64,000 nucleotides of DNA. It comes from an uncultured Psychroserpens sp. GTDB lineage: Bacteria > Bacteroidota > Bacteroidia > Flavobacteriales > Flavobacteriaceae. Each line of letters begins with the position of its first letter. Position 1 is the stretch's first letter. The stretch covers positions 372,001 to 436,000 of the forward strand of contig CANKZZ010000003.1 of assembly GCA_947488655.1 (NCBI GenBank), read 5' to 3'. Made by a program: the position numbers and the translations under genes. Below, piece after piece: positions 37,367 through 46,352 of this stretch. A model generated the notes under the pieces. The model was not told the DNA's origin. It saw only the letters and a list, made by a program, of their open reading frames with translations, and ran no database searches.

Positions 37367-37839
37367 TCATCTAAAAAGGTAAATGACTTTAAAACGTCTA
37401 GACCTTCTTCTAAACTTATGTTATAGCAATAAAGAGCTATGTCATAAACTTTTTGCACATCATCTCTATGGATAACAGCATTGATAATTAGTTCGTCGTA
37501 TTCTTCATCATAGCAAACAGAATAAAAACTCTTATGCTTATCAAGGTAAGGAGAGCCAATTTCTTTTAATTCTAACTCCATATCTAAGCAACCTTTACTC
37601 GAAGAGTATTTAATATCTTTAAGGTAAGATTCTACTTCATCTTCATATTTAATAATTTCCATATTAATACCAACATCATCATTTCCTGCATCATAATCTG
37701 TTTCATCTTCAGCACCTTCGCTATCAACTTTCTCTTTCGTTACGAATGTGAGTTTTCCGTCCTTCCAAATGTTAGTATGCTGTGCATTTAATGTTGATTG
37801 AAAAACGATTAGTATTACAATTGTAAAAATTATTCTCAT
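37354..37839 (-). CDS. Hypothetical exported acidic protein
   Basis: The 161-residue protein has a signal peptide (about 1-19, ending LNAQ) and a strongly acidic mature chain (EGAEDETDYDAGNDD near residue 42). I recognise no family. It lies 23 nt after the DUF6048 gene on the same strand and may be part of that transcript. Confidence 0.68.
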   Translation of the reverse strand: MRIIFTIVILIVFQSTLNAQHTNIWKDGKLTFVTKEKVDSEGAEDETDYDAGNDDVGINMEIIKYEDEVESYLKDIKYSSSKGCLDMELELKEIGSPYLDKHKSFYSVCYDEEYDELIINAVIHRDDVQKVYDIALYCYNISLEEGLDVLKSFTFLDEKQD

Positions 37840-37862
37840 GATGGTTAATTTAGTTATGATAC

Positions 37863-38612
37863 TTAATTTGCTTTCTCTACTGTAACTTTTTTATCTTTTT
37901 TATAAATAGGAACTAAATACGATAGGGTATAACCAAAGCCCAATCCAAAGCGACCACTATCAAAAGTTCTATTAAATCCAGGAACATAAAGGTTTTCAAA
38001 ACCAACAGGTTGGTCTTGTGCGACCAGTGCTTTAATTTGTAAATTTAAACCTGCATAAAGATTTGTAAACAATTCTGCTTTAAGACCAATAATAAGTTCT
38101 GCCCAAATTGCAGATAATCCATTAAACTCTTGGGCTTGAGTGCTTGTAAATTGATTATCCCAATATTGATCTGTGTTGTAAATAGTAAATTGATTTTGGG
38201 TTTGGCTAAATGTACTTACACCAACTCTAAAACCAGTATAAATCATATTTTGCATATCCAACCAATTTGTATACGTATTATAGTCTACACCTCCTTTAAA
38301 ATAACTTCCGTTGGCAGTAACATCTAAAAAATCTGTCGCTATTCTGCGTTCTTCGGTCCCTAATTCTCCAGCAATGTATAAATTTTTTGAGAGTCTATAA
38401 TCACCATTTATTTCAAATCCAGTATAGTCATCATCAATAATAGAGCGCGCTACCTTACCTAAATCTCCACCAAGTCTTAAACCGTATTTTTGTTTATAAA
38501 CTAAAGTGTCAGGTTGTTTTTCTGTATCGCCAATTTGTGCATTAGATGCTATAGAAAATAGCATCACAAGTATCAAATTAATGATAAATAATAATTTGTG
38601 CTGCGTTTTCAT
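37863..38612 (-). CDS. DUF6048 family outer-membrane-like protein
   Basis: The 249-residue protein has a signal peptide (about 1-25) and alternating strand patterns with many glycines and aromatic residues (RLGGDLGKVARS, LYIAGELGTEER, RFGLGFGYTLSYLVP), consistent with an outer-membrane beta-barrel. In flavobacteria DUF6048 genes follow DUF6452 and rlmD, as here. Its start overlaps the DUF6452 gene by 35 nt. Function is unknown. Confidence 0.78.
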   Translation of the reverse strand: MKTQHKLLFIINLILVMLFSIASNAQIGDTEKQPDTLVYKQKYGLRLGGDLGKVARSIIDDDYTGFEINGDYRLSKNLYIAGELGTEERRIATDFLDVTANGSYFKGGVDYNTYTNWLDMQNMIYTGFRVGVSTFSQTQNQFTIYNTDQYWDNQFTSTQAQEFNGLSAIWAELIIGLKAELFTNLYAGLNLQIKALVAQDQPVGFENLYVPGFNRTFDSGRFGLGFGYTLSYLVPIYKKDKKVTVEKAN

Positions 38613-39120
38613 TTTCTACGGTTTGATTAAATATGTCAAAACTTGTAATCCAGATATCTCCATCTAAATCTCTTGTTATTGCTTCGTTTTCGTCTAAGTT
38701 AAAGATGCTTTTATACCCACACGCTCTAGATACATACACAAATTGAGGTGTATATTTAATTGTGATTATATCTATGTTTGAGTCGTTAGCAGGATTATCA
38801 TTATCTGCATAATCAGCATCACGTTCTAATTGAAACCTGGTTGTTGTTTCTACTTCTCCTTGGAAATTTAATGGTAAATTAATAGAGTCGGTATTAGTTC
38901 TACTAATAATTGTTCCCATAGACATGTCGCTCTCATCTAAACCATCAACCTCTAATTGTCTTACTTGTTTAAAGTTATCAGGATTGTCTATATCATAAAA
39001 CCTAATAATTAAATGTGGAGTAGTAGGAGTAGCTTCGGCACAAATATCGTCACGCTCGCAACTCCATGCAATGGCAGCAATTATTGCTATAAAACTAAAT
39101 AAACTTATAAGTCTTTTCAA
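38578..39120 (-). CDS. DUF6452 family lipoprotein
   Basis: The 180-residue protein has a lipoprotein-type signal ending AIAWSC (Cys21) and a beta-rich mature part with a pair of cysteines (CAEATPTTPHLIIRF early and ACGYKSIF late). Position between rlmD and DUF6048 matches the conserved flavobacterial arrangement of DUF6452. The start is TTG (39118-39120), with the signal peptide beginning right after it. Function is unknown. Confidence 0.75.
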   Translation of the reverse strand: MKRLISLFSFIAIIAAIAWSCERDDICAEATPTTPHLIIRFYDIDNPDNFKQVRQLEVDGLDESDMSMGTIISRTNTDSINLPLNFQGEVETTTRFQLERDADYADNDNPANDSNIDIITIKYTPQFVYVSRACGYKSIFNLDENEAITRDLDGDIWITSFDIFNQTVENENAAQIIIYH

Positions 39121-39134
39121 TATGAATAATTTAA

Positions 39135-40547
39135 TTATATTTTTTCTAAAAGCACAACATTTTCAACATGATGCGTCTGCGGAAACATATCTACAGCCTG
39201 TGTTTTTGTAATCTTATATACCTCTTTCATCAATGCCAAATCTCTAGCTTGTGTTGCACTGTTACAACTTACATAAACTATTTTTTCTGGCGCAATATTT
39301 AATATTTGATTAACAACATCTTTATGCATACCATCACGTGGAGGATCTGTTATAATAACGTCTGGGTGACCATTTTGTTTAATAAACTCGGCATTAAAAA
39401 CATTTTTCATGTCACCAACAAAAAAGTCGGCATTATCAATACCATTTAATAATGCATTTTCTTTTGCAGCAATAATTGCATCTGGAACAGCTTCTACACC
39501 AATCACATGTTTAGCTCGTTTTGCAACAAATTGTGCAATGGTTCCAGTACCTGTATATAAATCGTAAACCAGCTCGTCACCTTTTAAATTGGCAAAGTCT
39601 CTGGTTATTTTATAAAGTTCGTATGCTTGATGAGAGTTGGTTTGATAGAAAGATTTGGCATTGATTTTAAATCGTAAGCCTTCCATTTCTTCAAAAATAT
39701 GATCTTCACCCTTATAACAAATAACATTTTGATCGTAAATGGTATCGTTAGCTTTACCATTAATAACATATTGTAATGATGTTATCTGCGGAAAAGTGCC
39801 AGCTAGAAAATCAAGCAGTAATTCACGTTTTTCTTTATCTTCTTTAAAAAACTGAATCATAACCATTAAATCACCAGTCGTAGAAGTTCTAATCATCATT
39901 GTACGTAATAAACCCGTTTGATTACGTGTGTTAAAGAACTCTAAATCGTTTTCTATGGCAAAATCTTTAACAGCATTTCTAATTGCGTTAGATGGATCTT
40001 CTTGCAACCAACATTTATTAATATCTAAAATTTTATCCCACATACCAGGTATATGAAAGCCTAGAGCATTTCTATCACCTAAATCTTCATTACTTTGAAC
40101 TTCTTCTATAGTTAGCCAACGACTGTCGCTAAAAGAGAATTCCATTTTATTACGGTAGAAGTACTGCTCTGCAGAACCTAAAATTGGTGTAACCTCTGGT
40201 AACTCCAAATGACCTAAACGTACAAGATTATTAGTAACCTCCTTTTGTTTGTATTCTAGCTGATATTTATAATCCATATCCTGCCATTTGCAACCACCAC
40301 AAACACCAAAATGCTCGCATTGAGGCGTCGTACGTTTATTAGAAAGTGTATGAAACTTTATTGCTTTACCTTCAAAATATGACTTACGTTTTTTAAAGGT
40401 TTGTACATCTACAATATCTCCAGGGACTGCATTGGGTAAAAATATAACGCGACCATCTGGTGCTTTACCAATAGTTTTACCTTTTGCGCCTGCATCTATA
40501 ACTTCGATATTCTCGAAAACTTGTCGTTTGTTTTTACTTCTAGCCAT
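39135..40547 (-). CDS. rlmD: 23S rRNA (uracil-C5)-methyltransferase RlmD
   Basis: The 470-residue enzyme makes m5U in 23S rRNA, at U1939 in E. coli numbering. An N-terminal TRAM domain (about 10-68) is followed by iron-sulfur cysteines C77, C83, C86 and C179 (PQCEHFGVCGGC, then NKCWLQ). The SAM site is VYDLYTGTGTIAQF, the catalytic cysteine is in VYVSCNSATQARD, and TDPPRDGMH is present. It starts at ATG 40545-40547 and is followed by DUF6452 after 14 nt. Confidence 0.93.
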   Translation of the reverse strand: MARSKNKRQVFENIEVIDAGAKGKTIGKAPDGRVIFLPNAVPGDIVDVQTFKKRKSYFEGKAIKFHTLSNKRTTPQCEHFGVCGGCKWQDMDYKYQLEYKQKEVTNNLVRLGHLELPEVTPILGSAEQYFYRNKMEFSFSDSRWLTIEEVQSNEDLGDRNALGFHIPGMWDKILDINKCWLQEDPSNAIRNAVKDFAIENDLEFFNTRNQTGLLRTMMIRTSTTGDLMVMIQFFKEDKEKRELLLDFLAGTFPQITSLQYVINGKANDTIYDQNVICYKGEDHIFEEMEGLRFKINAKSFYQTNSHQAYELYKITRDFANLKGDELVYDLYTGTGTIAQFVAKRAKHVIGVEAVPDAIIAAKENALLNGIDNADFFVGDMKNVFNAEFIKQNGHPDVIITDPPRDGMHKDVVNQILNIAPEKIVYVSCNSATQARDLALMKEVYKITKTQAVDMFPQTHHVENVVLLEKI

Positions 40548-40686
40548 GTGGCAAAAATAGTATGTTTTTCTGTTTCGGCACGAATTAGCCTATTATTTTT
40601 AAAATGAATTTTTGAAAAAAAAGGATTACTTTCAATACAAATTGATATTTAATTGAACCTTTTTACTTTTTACACGTCTTTAAGGT

Positions 40687-41196
40687 ATGAAGGTTATAAA
40701 TATTCATAAACGTGTAATCAATCAGCCTAAGCATAAAGTGTCTCACTTATTTAAATCATTAACAACGTCTAACGATATGATATGGCCTTACAAAAATTGG
40801 CCAGCAATGCGTTTTAAAAAGGGATTAGAAGTTGGTAATAAAGGTGGTCACGGACAAATTAGATATACAATTACTGAATTCAAAGAAGGGAATCATATCA
40901 AATTTAAGTTTACAAAACCTCACGGGTTTAATGGATTTCATGAATTGAGAATTAACAGTGTTGGTAAAAATTCTTCGGAAATCGTCCACTGTATAAAAAT
41001 GAGCACAACGTTTAAGGCTAGTCTGATGTGGCTAATCGTAATTAGATGGTTGCACAATGCTTTAATTGAAGATGCATTAATTAACGTCGAGAATTATTTT
41101 TCCGAAGAAAAGAAAAAAAACAAATATAATTTTTGGGTAAAACTACTTAGAGCTTATTATCAACGTAAAAGGATTAAAACGATAACTTTTAATTGA
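40687..41196 (+). CDS. SRPBCC (START-like) family protein
   Basis: The 169-residue protein has the helix-grip pattern of polyketide-cyclase/SRPBCC proteins: WPAMRFKKGLEVGNKGGHG, then YTITEFKEGNHIKFKF and FNGFHELRI. A hydrophobic helix at about 113-125 and a basic C-terminal tail (KLLRAYYQRKRIK) are visible. Its stop overlaps the TTG start of an ECF sigma factor gene by four bases, so it belongs to that operon; it might sense a small ligand there, which is inference. Confidence 0.72.
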   Translation: MKVINIHKRVINQPKHKVSHLFKSLTTSNDMIWPYKNWPAMRFKKGLEVGNKGGHGQIRYTITEFKEGNHIKFKFTKPHGFNGFHELRINSVGKNSSEIVHCIKMSTTFKASLMWLIVIRWLHNALIEDALINVENYFSEEKKKNKYNFWVKLLRAYYQRKRIKTITFN

Positions 41197-41744
41197 AAAA
41201 GGATTATCACATAGATGTTGCGCTTGTTAGAGCTTATCAAGCAGGAGACCAAAAAGCAATTGCTAATTTGGTTAAACGATGGCATCTATTGTTTTGCGAA
41301 AAAGCATATTTTGTTGTTAAAGATGCAAGTGTGTCAAAAGATATTGCTCAAGATTGCTGGCAAATAATTATGGCAAAATTAGATACGTTAGAACATCCAG
41401 CCAGTTTTAAAAGTTGGGCACTACGCATAGTTTATAATAAATCTTTAGACGTGTTAAGACAACAAAATAAAATACGCTTTAAAGAAACTAAATTAGAGCA
41501 ATTAGAAATTGCAACAATTGATGATTATCCTCAAAATACACAATTAAAAAATGCTTTATTAAAAGCAATAAAACAATTGCCAGTGCAACAGCAACAAGTG
41601 GTGAGGCTTTTTTATACAGAGGCTTACTCTTTAAAAGAGATAAGTAATTTATTAGGTATCTCTATTGGGACTTCTAAATCTAGACTGTTTCATGCGAGAG
41701 AAAAATTGAAATTAATTTTAAAAAACTATAATTATGAAAACTAA
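41193..41744 (+). CDS. ECF sigma factor (RpoE-like)
   Basis: The 183-residue protein has region 2 (LVKRWHLLFCEKAYFVV, then SKDIAQDCWQIIMAKL) and region 4 (LPVQQQQVVRLFYTEAYSL and the helix-turn-helix ISIGTSKSRLFHAREKL). The only sensible start is TTG at 41193, inside the TTGA stop overlap of the SRPBCC gene. The next gene overlaps its end by 11 nt and probably encodes its membrane partner. Confidence 0.9.
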   Translation: MKKDYHIDVALVRAYQAGDQKAIANLVKRWHLLFCEKAYFVVKDASVSKDIAQDCWQIIMAKLDTLEHPASFKSWALRIVYNKSLDVLRQQNKIRFKETKLEQLEIATIDDYPQNTQLKNALLKAIKQLPVQQQQVVRLFYTEAYSLKEISNLLGISIGTSKSRLFHAREKLKLILKNYNYEN

Positions 41745-42120
41745 CATGGAAGATATTGATAAGTTAATTAAAGAAACGCTTACAGAGGAGGAGACTAAAT
41801 TTTACGATTCTCTAGAGGAGCAAAACATTTTTAAAATGGTTGGAGGCTTATATAAAGGCAAAAATGTTTGGCTTATGATATGGATGCATATTGTTAATAT
41901 TATAGCTTTTGGGTTTATGATTTATTGCCTTATACAAACTTTTGATGAAGAAAACATAAATAACCTTATGTTATGGATTGCTGGTTTTTTCTTTTGTTTT
42001 ATAATCGTTAGTATGCTCAAAATTTTTGCTTGGATGCAAATTCATAAAAATGCAACGCTAAGAGAAATGAAACGTTTGGAGTTGCAAATTTCATCACTGT
42101 CTGCAAAAATTAAGGAATAA
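41734..42120 (+). CDS. DUF6768-like membrane protein, probable partner of the ECF sigma factor
   Basis: The 128-residue protein has an N-terminal cytoplasmic helix (MEDIDKLIKETLTEEE), two membrane helices (about 46-66 and 75-98) and a C-terminal coiled coil ending RLELQISSLSAKIKE. This matches DUF6768, found beside ECF sigma genes in Bacteroidota. By position it is likely an anti-sigma factor or membrane anchor. It overlaps the sigma gene by 11 nt. Confidence 0.7.
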   Translation: MKTNMEDIDKLIKETLTEEETKFYDSLEEQNIFKMVGGLYKGKNVWLMIWMHIVNIIAFGFMIYCLIQTFDEENINNLMLWIAGFFFCFIIVSMLKIFAWMQIHKNATLREMKRLELQISSLSAKIKE

Positions 42121-42259
42121 GATTTTAAATTATTGTATAAATTCTTAATTTGCAACCTCTAGGGATGATTTCTCTCCCACGCTGCTTTTTCAAGACTTTT
42201 GAAAGAATAAAGGTGATGAAGGAATGGATATTTTATTCATTTATTAAATTATTTTTAAA

Positions 42260-43540
42260 ATGGCTGTTTTAGACCAATTAACTTCGCAACAAGCGATAGA
42301 TTTAGAAAACAAGTATGGTGCACATAATTACCATCCTTTACCAGTAGTATTGAGTAGAGGAGAAGGTGTGTATGTTTGGGATGTGGAAGGCAAAAAATAC
42401 TATGATTTTTTGTCGGCATATTCAGCAGTAAACCAAGGACATTGTCATCCAAAAATTGTGGATGCTATGACAAAGCAAGCGCAAACATTGAGCTTAACTT
42501 CAAGAGCGTTTTATAATGATGTGTTAGGTAAGTATGAAAAATTTGCATCAGAGTATTTTAACTTTGACAAGTTATTACCAATGAATACAGGAGCCGAAGC
42601 TGTTGAAACTGCTTTGAAAATTTGTAGAAAATGGGCTTACGAGGTTAAAGGGATTGCAGAGAATGAAGCCGAAATTATTGTATGTGAGAATAATTTTCAC
42701 GGAAGAACAACAACTATTATTTCATTTAGTAATGATCCTGTGGCCAGAAAAAACTTTGGTCCATATACTGATGGATTTATTAAAATAGAATATGATAATA
42801 TAAAAGCGTTGCAAGATGCTTTAGAAAATAATAAAAATGTAGCTGGATTCTTGGTTGAGCCTATTCAAGGAGAAGCAGGAGTTTACGTGCCTAGTGAAGG
42901 TTACTTAGCAAAGGCAAAAGCGTTGTGTGAACAACATAATGTTTTATTTATTGCAGATGAAGTACAAACAGGTATAGCAAGAACGGGTCGCTTATTGGCT
43001 ACTTGTGGTAATTGTAGTTGTGCAGATAAAAATTGCTCTGGTACTCCAGAAGTAAAACCAGATATTTTAATTCTTGGTAAGGCATTATCAGGAGGAGCAT
43101 ATCCTGTGAGTGCAGTATTGGCAAACGATCCTGTAATGAATGTGATTAGACCTGGTAACCATGGTAGTACTTTTGGTGGTAATCCTATTGCTGCAGCTGT
43201 AGCAATTGCTGCACTAGAGGTAGTGAGAGACGAGGATTTAGCAGAGCAAGCTTTTCAATTGGGAGAATTGTTTAGAAGTGAATTAAATAAGTATATAGAA
43301 ACTAGCCCAATCGTTAATCTTGTACGAGGTAAAGGTTTACTAAACGCTATTGTTATTAATGATGACGAAGACAGTGATACCGCTTGGAATATTTGTTTAG
43401 CACTTAGAGATAATGGATTATTAGCTAAACCAACTCACGGTAACATTATTAGATTTGCACCACCTTTGGTAATGACTAAAGAGCAATTGTTAGATTGTGT
43501 GTCTATAATTATTAAAACACTAAAACAATTTGAAGCTTAA
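42260..43540 (+). CDS. rocD: Ornithine--oxo-acid transaminase
   Basis: This 426-residue class III PLP aminotransferase converts ornithine to glutamate semialdehyde in arginine breakdown. It has [13 protein letters not shown], the [14 protein letters not shown] motif, [11 protein letters not shown] and the PLP lysine Lys274 in [11 protein letters not shown]. Between the last two lies a cysteine-rich insert with C249, C252, C254 and C259 ([11 protein letters not shown]), absent from many orthologues, that could bind iron or zinc. A strong terminator follows. The 139-nt leader contains short inverted repeats. Confidence 0.92.
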   Translation: MAVLDQLTSQQAIDLENKYGAHNYHPLPVVLSRGEGVYVWDVEGKKYYDFLSAYSAVNQGHCHPKIVDAMTKQAQTLSLTSRAFYNDVLGKYEKFASEYFNFDKLLPMNTGAEAVETALKICRKWAYEVKGIAENEAEIIVCENNFHGRTTTIISFSNDPVARKNFGPYTDGFIKIEYDNIKALQDALENNKNVAGFLVEPIQGEAGVYVPSEGYLAKAKALCEQHNVLFIADEVQTGIARTGRLLATCGNCSCADKNCSGTPEVKPDILILGKALSGGAYPVSAVLANDPVMNVIRPGNHGSTFGGNPIAAAVAIAALEVVRDEDLAEQAFQLGELFRSELNKYIETSPIVNLVRGKGLLNAIVINDDEDSDTAWNICLALRDNGLLAKPTHGNIIRFAPPLVMTKEQLLDCVSIIIKTLKQFEA

Positions 43541-43565
43541 AATTAAAGACTAGAAATATTAGAAT

Positions 43566-43600
43566 AAAAAAAACCTCAATAGCAATATTGAGGTTTTTTT
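43566..43600. terminator. Strong terminator after rocD
   Basis: CCTCAAT (43574-43580) pairs with ATTGAGG (43587-43593); flanking runs of A and T extend the stem and supply a U-tail. It can act on both strands, between rocD and the convergent small membrane protein gene. Confidence 0.88.
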
Positions 43601-43619
43601 ATATTATGATAATAGGTGA

Positions 43620-43961
43620 TTATTGATTTTGTTGCTGTTGTTGCATTTCCTCTATCATTTGCATGTATTGTTGTGTCATCTCATCATATTGACCTGTTGC
43701 CAATAGATAAACTAGCACAAGAGTAATAATTGCACTTAAAACTAAACCTATAATAGCTATAATTTTAGCTGTTTTTACTTGTTGAAAGTTGCTATATAAC
43801 TCAGGGTTTTCTGCATAAGTTTTTTCGTCTTTTTTAACTAGAAATAATGCAACTCCAGATAAAATAAGACCTCCTATACCATTGGTACAGCAGCAACCTA
43901 TAAAAGATAAAATAGCGAGCACCATACTTATGGTTGCATTAGGTAATTTTTGATTTTCCAT
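43620..43961 (-). CDS. CCC-motif small membrane protein
   Basis: The 113-residue protein has two membrane helices (about 9-40 and 66-87); the first carries three consecutive cysteines (GCCCTNG, from residue 22). The tail is glutamine- and methionine-rich (QQYMQMIEEMQQQQQNQ). This matches the CCC-motif membrane proteins of Bacteroidota, usually beside a DUF2752 gene, as here (9 nt away). Function is unknown. Confidence 0.72.
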   Translation of the reverse strand: MENQKLPNATISMVLAILSFIGCCCTNGIGGLILSGVALFLVKKDEKTYAENPELYSNFQQVKTAKIIAIIGLVLSAIITLVLVYLLATGQYDEMTQQYMQMIEEMQQQQQNQ

Positions 43962-43970
43962 TTGTAAGAT

Positions 43971-44255
43971 TTAATTGATTAGTTTAAATATAAAATTAGT
44001 TAATATTAATATTAAAGATATAATAGCCAAAATACTTATTATTTTACTGCCATTTTTAAATTTAAAGAAAAAATTTAAGCCAATGAACAGAAATAGCATA
44101 ATTAAAGGATAAATAGCAGGATACATTTTAAACGCAGCTATAAATTCTCCATGATAAAGAAAAGATAATGCGCGTTGACCACCACAACCCATACACTCAA
44201 AGCCTAAGATTTTTTTATTAATACAAGGTAGCATGTAGTCCTCTGGAGACATCAT
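43971..44255 (-). CDS. DUF2752 membrane protein
   Basis: The family signature is LGFECMGCGGQRALSFLYHG, with the CxxCGxQR core, followed by two membrane helices. From ATG 44253-44255 the protein has 94 residues (MMSPEDYMLPC); a GTG at 44274-44276 would add seven residues and cannot be excluded. The family is small, membrane-bound and of unknown function. It is transcribed with the CCC-motif gene. Confidence 0.75.
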   Translation of the reverse strand: MMSPEDYMLPCINKKILGFECMGCGGQRALSFLYHGEFIAAFKMYPAIYPLIMLFLFIGLNFFFKFKNGSKIISILAIISLILILTNFIFKLIN

Positions 44256-44303
44256 ATTTATTGATATAAGTCTCACAAAAGTAGCAAAATTAATTATCTA
44301 GGT

Positions 44304-46154
44304 TTAATTTTTAATAATTACCTTTTTGGAAATGCTTTGATTGTTATTTACAGTTACAGTTGCTACATAAATGCCTTCACTTAAAGATTTAGTAGAAAAG
44401 CGATAAGCGTTTTGTGAGCCCAAGTTTTTAGAACTTATTGCAATTTTACCTGTTACATCACATAGTGTCATAGTTTTGATGTCAAATCCATTAGGATTTA
44501 AAACCGTTAATTCTGCAGTTTTTGTATTTTGAAAAACAACAAAATCTTTATCACTTAACTCTTCTATATGTAAGGCTTCTCCTGGTTGAAATGTGATTTC
44601 AAAACGATTGCTATAATCACCAGGTTCTAGATTAATACTATAGTTTTGATTTCTTAAATTCACATAGATTTCACTTTCTGAATCATAAATATAAATCTCT
44701 TGAGACGTGTCGAAATTTTGAATATCAAATATGCCAAATTTCACAGCCTGCTGAGTGTCAACATTTACAACTAAGGGAATTCTAAGTTCTACATTAAAGG
44801 CATGAGCTTGTATAACATATTCTTCATCATCTAAAACCCAATACATGTCAGAAGAAATTGCACCAGAACCCTTTGCCTCAAGTCCATAGTCAAATCCTTC
44901 AGTAGCGCTATCATGAAAATTTGCTAAGAGTTCTCTAGAATATAAATCGTTGAAGTTACCCATAACTCTAAATCTTTTATAACCTGATGGCACTTGAAAA
45001 AATCCATTATCATCATATGTAGCGGTATTAACATTATCACTATTTGCAGTATCTGTTCTAAAAAACTCACTGTTAGGCGAAGACTCTTTATAAAAATTAC
45101 GGTGTGAATTTTTGACATAAACTAATCCATTAGAAGCACCTTCTACCATGAACCCTTGACCAATTGGAATATATCGTCTTGCTACATGTGATCCATTTAC
45201 AGTGGCTCCTGGAGGTATAACAACAGTACCATCTCCTAAATGAAAATTATATGGTGCAGGTACAAAAGATTCAATCGCAACAGCATCTGTAGTAGCATTT
45301 GGTTGAGAACACGTGTAAGATGCATAACCACCTACATAATCTTCGATACTATGAGAGTTACTGTTTGGTGCTTGCTCCCAAAAATATAAAGCGCCTGTAG
45401 TTGATGCAACAAAAGGGCTAGCATCATCTAAGTTTACATTTTGTGGATCCCATAAAAAATCTGCTGCGTCTAATGCTGAAGGATACGGGTTACCTATTAG
45501 AGTAAATTGATTAGTTGCAACATTATTTGTAATTGTTCCAGAATTTGCTTTCCCTCTAAAATCATATAATTGACTACTTGCTCCTGGCATCAAAGAAGGA
45601 CCCATACCTTTCATAGTAAAACCTAATCCTGGCGAAATATTTGAGGTTTCGTCTAAGTCTATCCATTCTGAGTATTCATCTGATGTAACGTAAGAGTAAA
45701 TCCAGCGACTGGCAATTTGTAATGGAGATGACGTACCATTTAAACCATTTGTAAAAATGGCATCATTACTAGAAATTAATCCTGTAGAATCATCTATTAG
45801 ATTAACTCTTGCAGCCTCGTTTCCTGACGTTGCAGAGTTATTTCCTACAGGAGAACACCAATAATTATATGCCCATTGGTTCGTGTTACCATTTTGAAAC
45901 ACACTTAATTCTCCAAGACCAGAATTTGTTGAAACCGTATTACCTTGCAATAACTGGGCTTCATTTCGTAAATATATGTTACTGTTAGCATTTGTTAAAT
46001 TTACTGCATTTGTAACATATAAAGGAGCAACATCTGGTCCCTCAGTAAACCCGTTACCGTCGACAAAAATATATGAATCGTTAGTTACCGTTAATTGTGC
46101 TGAAACACTAAAACTGATTAAAATAAAAACTAAAAATAGTATACGATTTATCAT
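44304..46154 (-). CDS. T9SS type A sorting-domain surface protein
   Basis: The 616-residue exported protein has a signal peptide (about 1-19, ending VSAQ), a long beta-rich central region with repeated glycine, asparagine and serine turns, and a C-terminal type IX sorting domain (about 540-616: FVVFQNTKTAEL, LCDVTGKIAISSK, SLSEGIYVATV, SKKVIIKN). It should cross the outer membrane by the type IX system and be attached or released. No catalytic domain is evident. Confidence 0.85.
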   Translation of the reverse strand: MINRILFLVFILISFSVSAQLTVTNDSYIFVDGNGFTEGPDVAPLYVTNAVNLTNANSNIYLRNEAQLLQGNTVSTNSGLGELSVFQNGNTNQWAYNYWCSPVGNNSATSGNEAARVNLIDDSTGLISSNDAIFTNGLNGTSSPLQIASRWIYSYVTSDEYSEWIDLDETSNISPGLGFTMKGMGPSLMPGASSQLYDFRGKANSGTITNNVATNQFTLIGNPYPSALDAADFLWDPQNVNLDDASPFVASTTGALYFWEQAPNSNSHSIEDYVGGYASYTCSQPNATTDAVAIESFVPAPYNFHLGDGTVVIPPGATVNGSHVARRYIPIGQGFMVEGASNGLVYVKNSHRNFYKESSPNSEFFRTDTANSDNVNTATYDDNGFFQVPSGYKRFRVMGNFNDLYSRELLANFHDSATEGFDYGLEAKGSGAISSDMYWVLDDEEYVIQAHAFNVELRIPLVVNVDTQQAVKFGIFDIQNFDTSQEIYIYDSESEIYVNLRNQNYSINLEPGDYSNRFEITFQPGEALHIEELSDKDFVVFQNTKTAELTVLNPNGFDIKTMTLCDVTGKIAISSKNLGSQNAYRFSTKSLSEGIYVATVTVNNNQSISKKVIIKN

Positions 46155-46352
46155 CTTATTTAACTTTATATAAGTTATCGGTTAAGATTGAAAAAAAGTA
46201 GTTTTGGGGAAACTATTTATATGACTCAATAAATATAAGTAATTACATTATTTAATAATAATCAACTAAAACGAATTATTAATTTTAGATGAATATCATA
46301 CTTTATTCGACTATTAATTTACCTTGACATTGAATCTCGAATATTAAAAACT

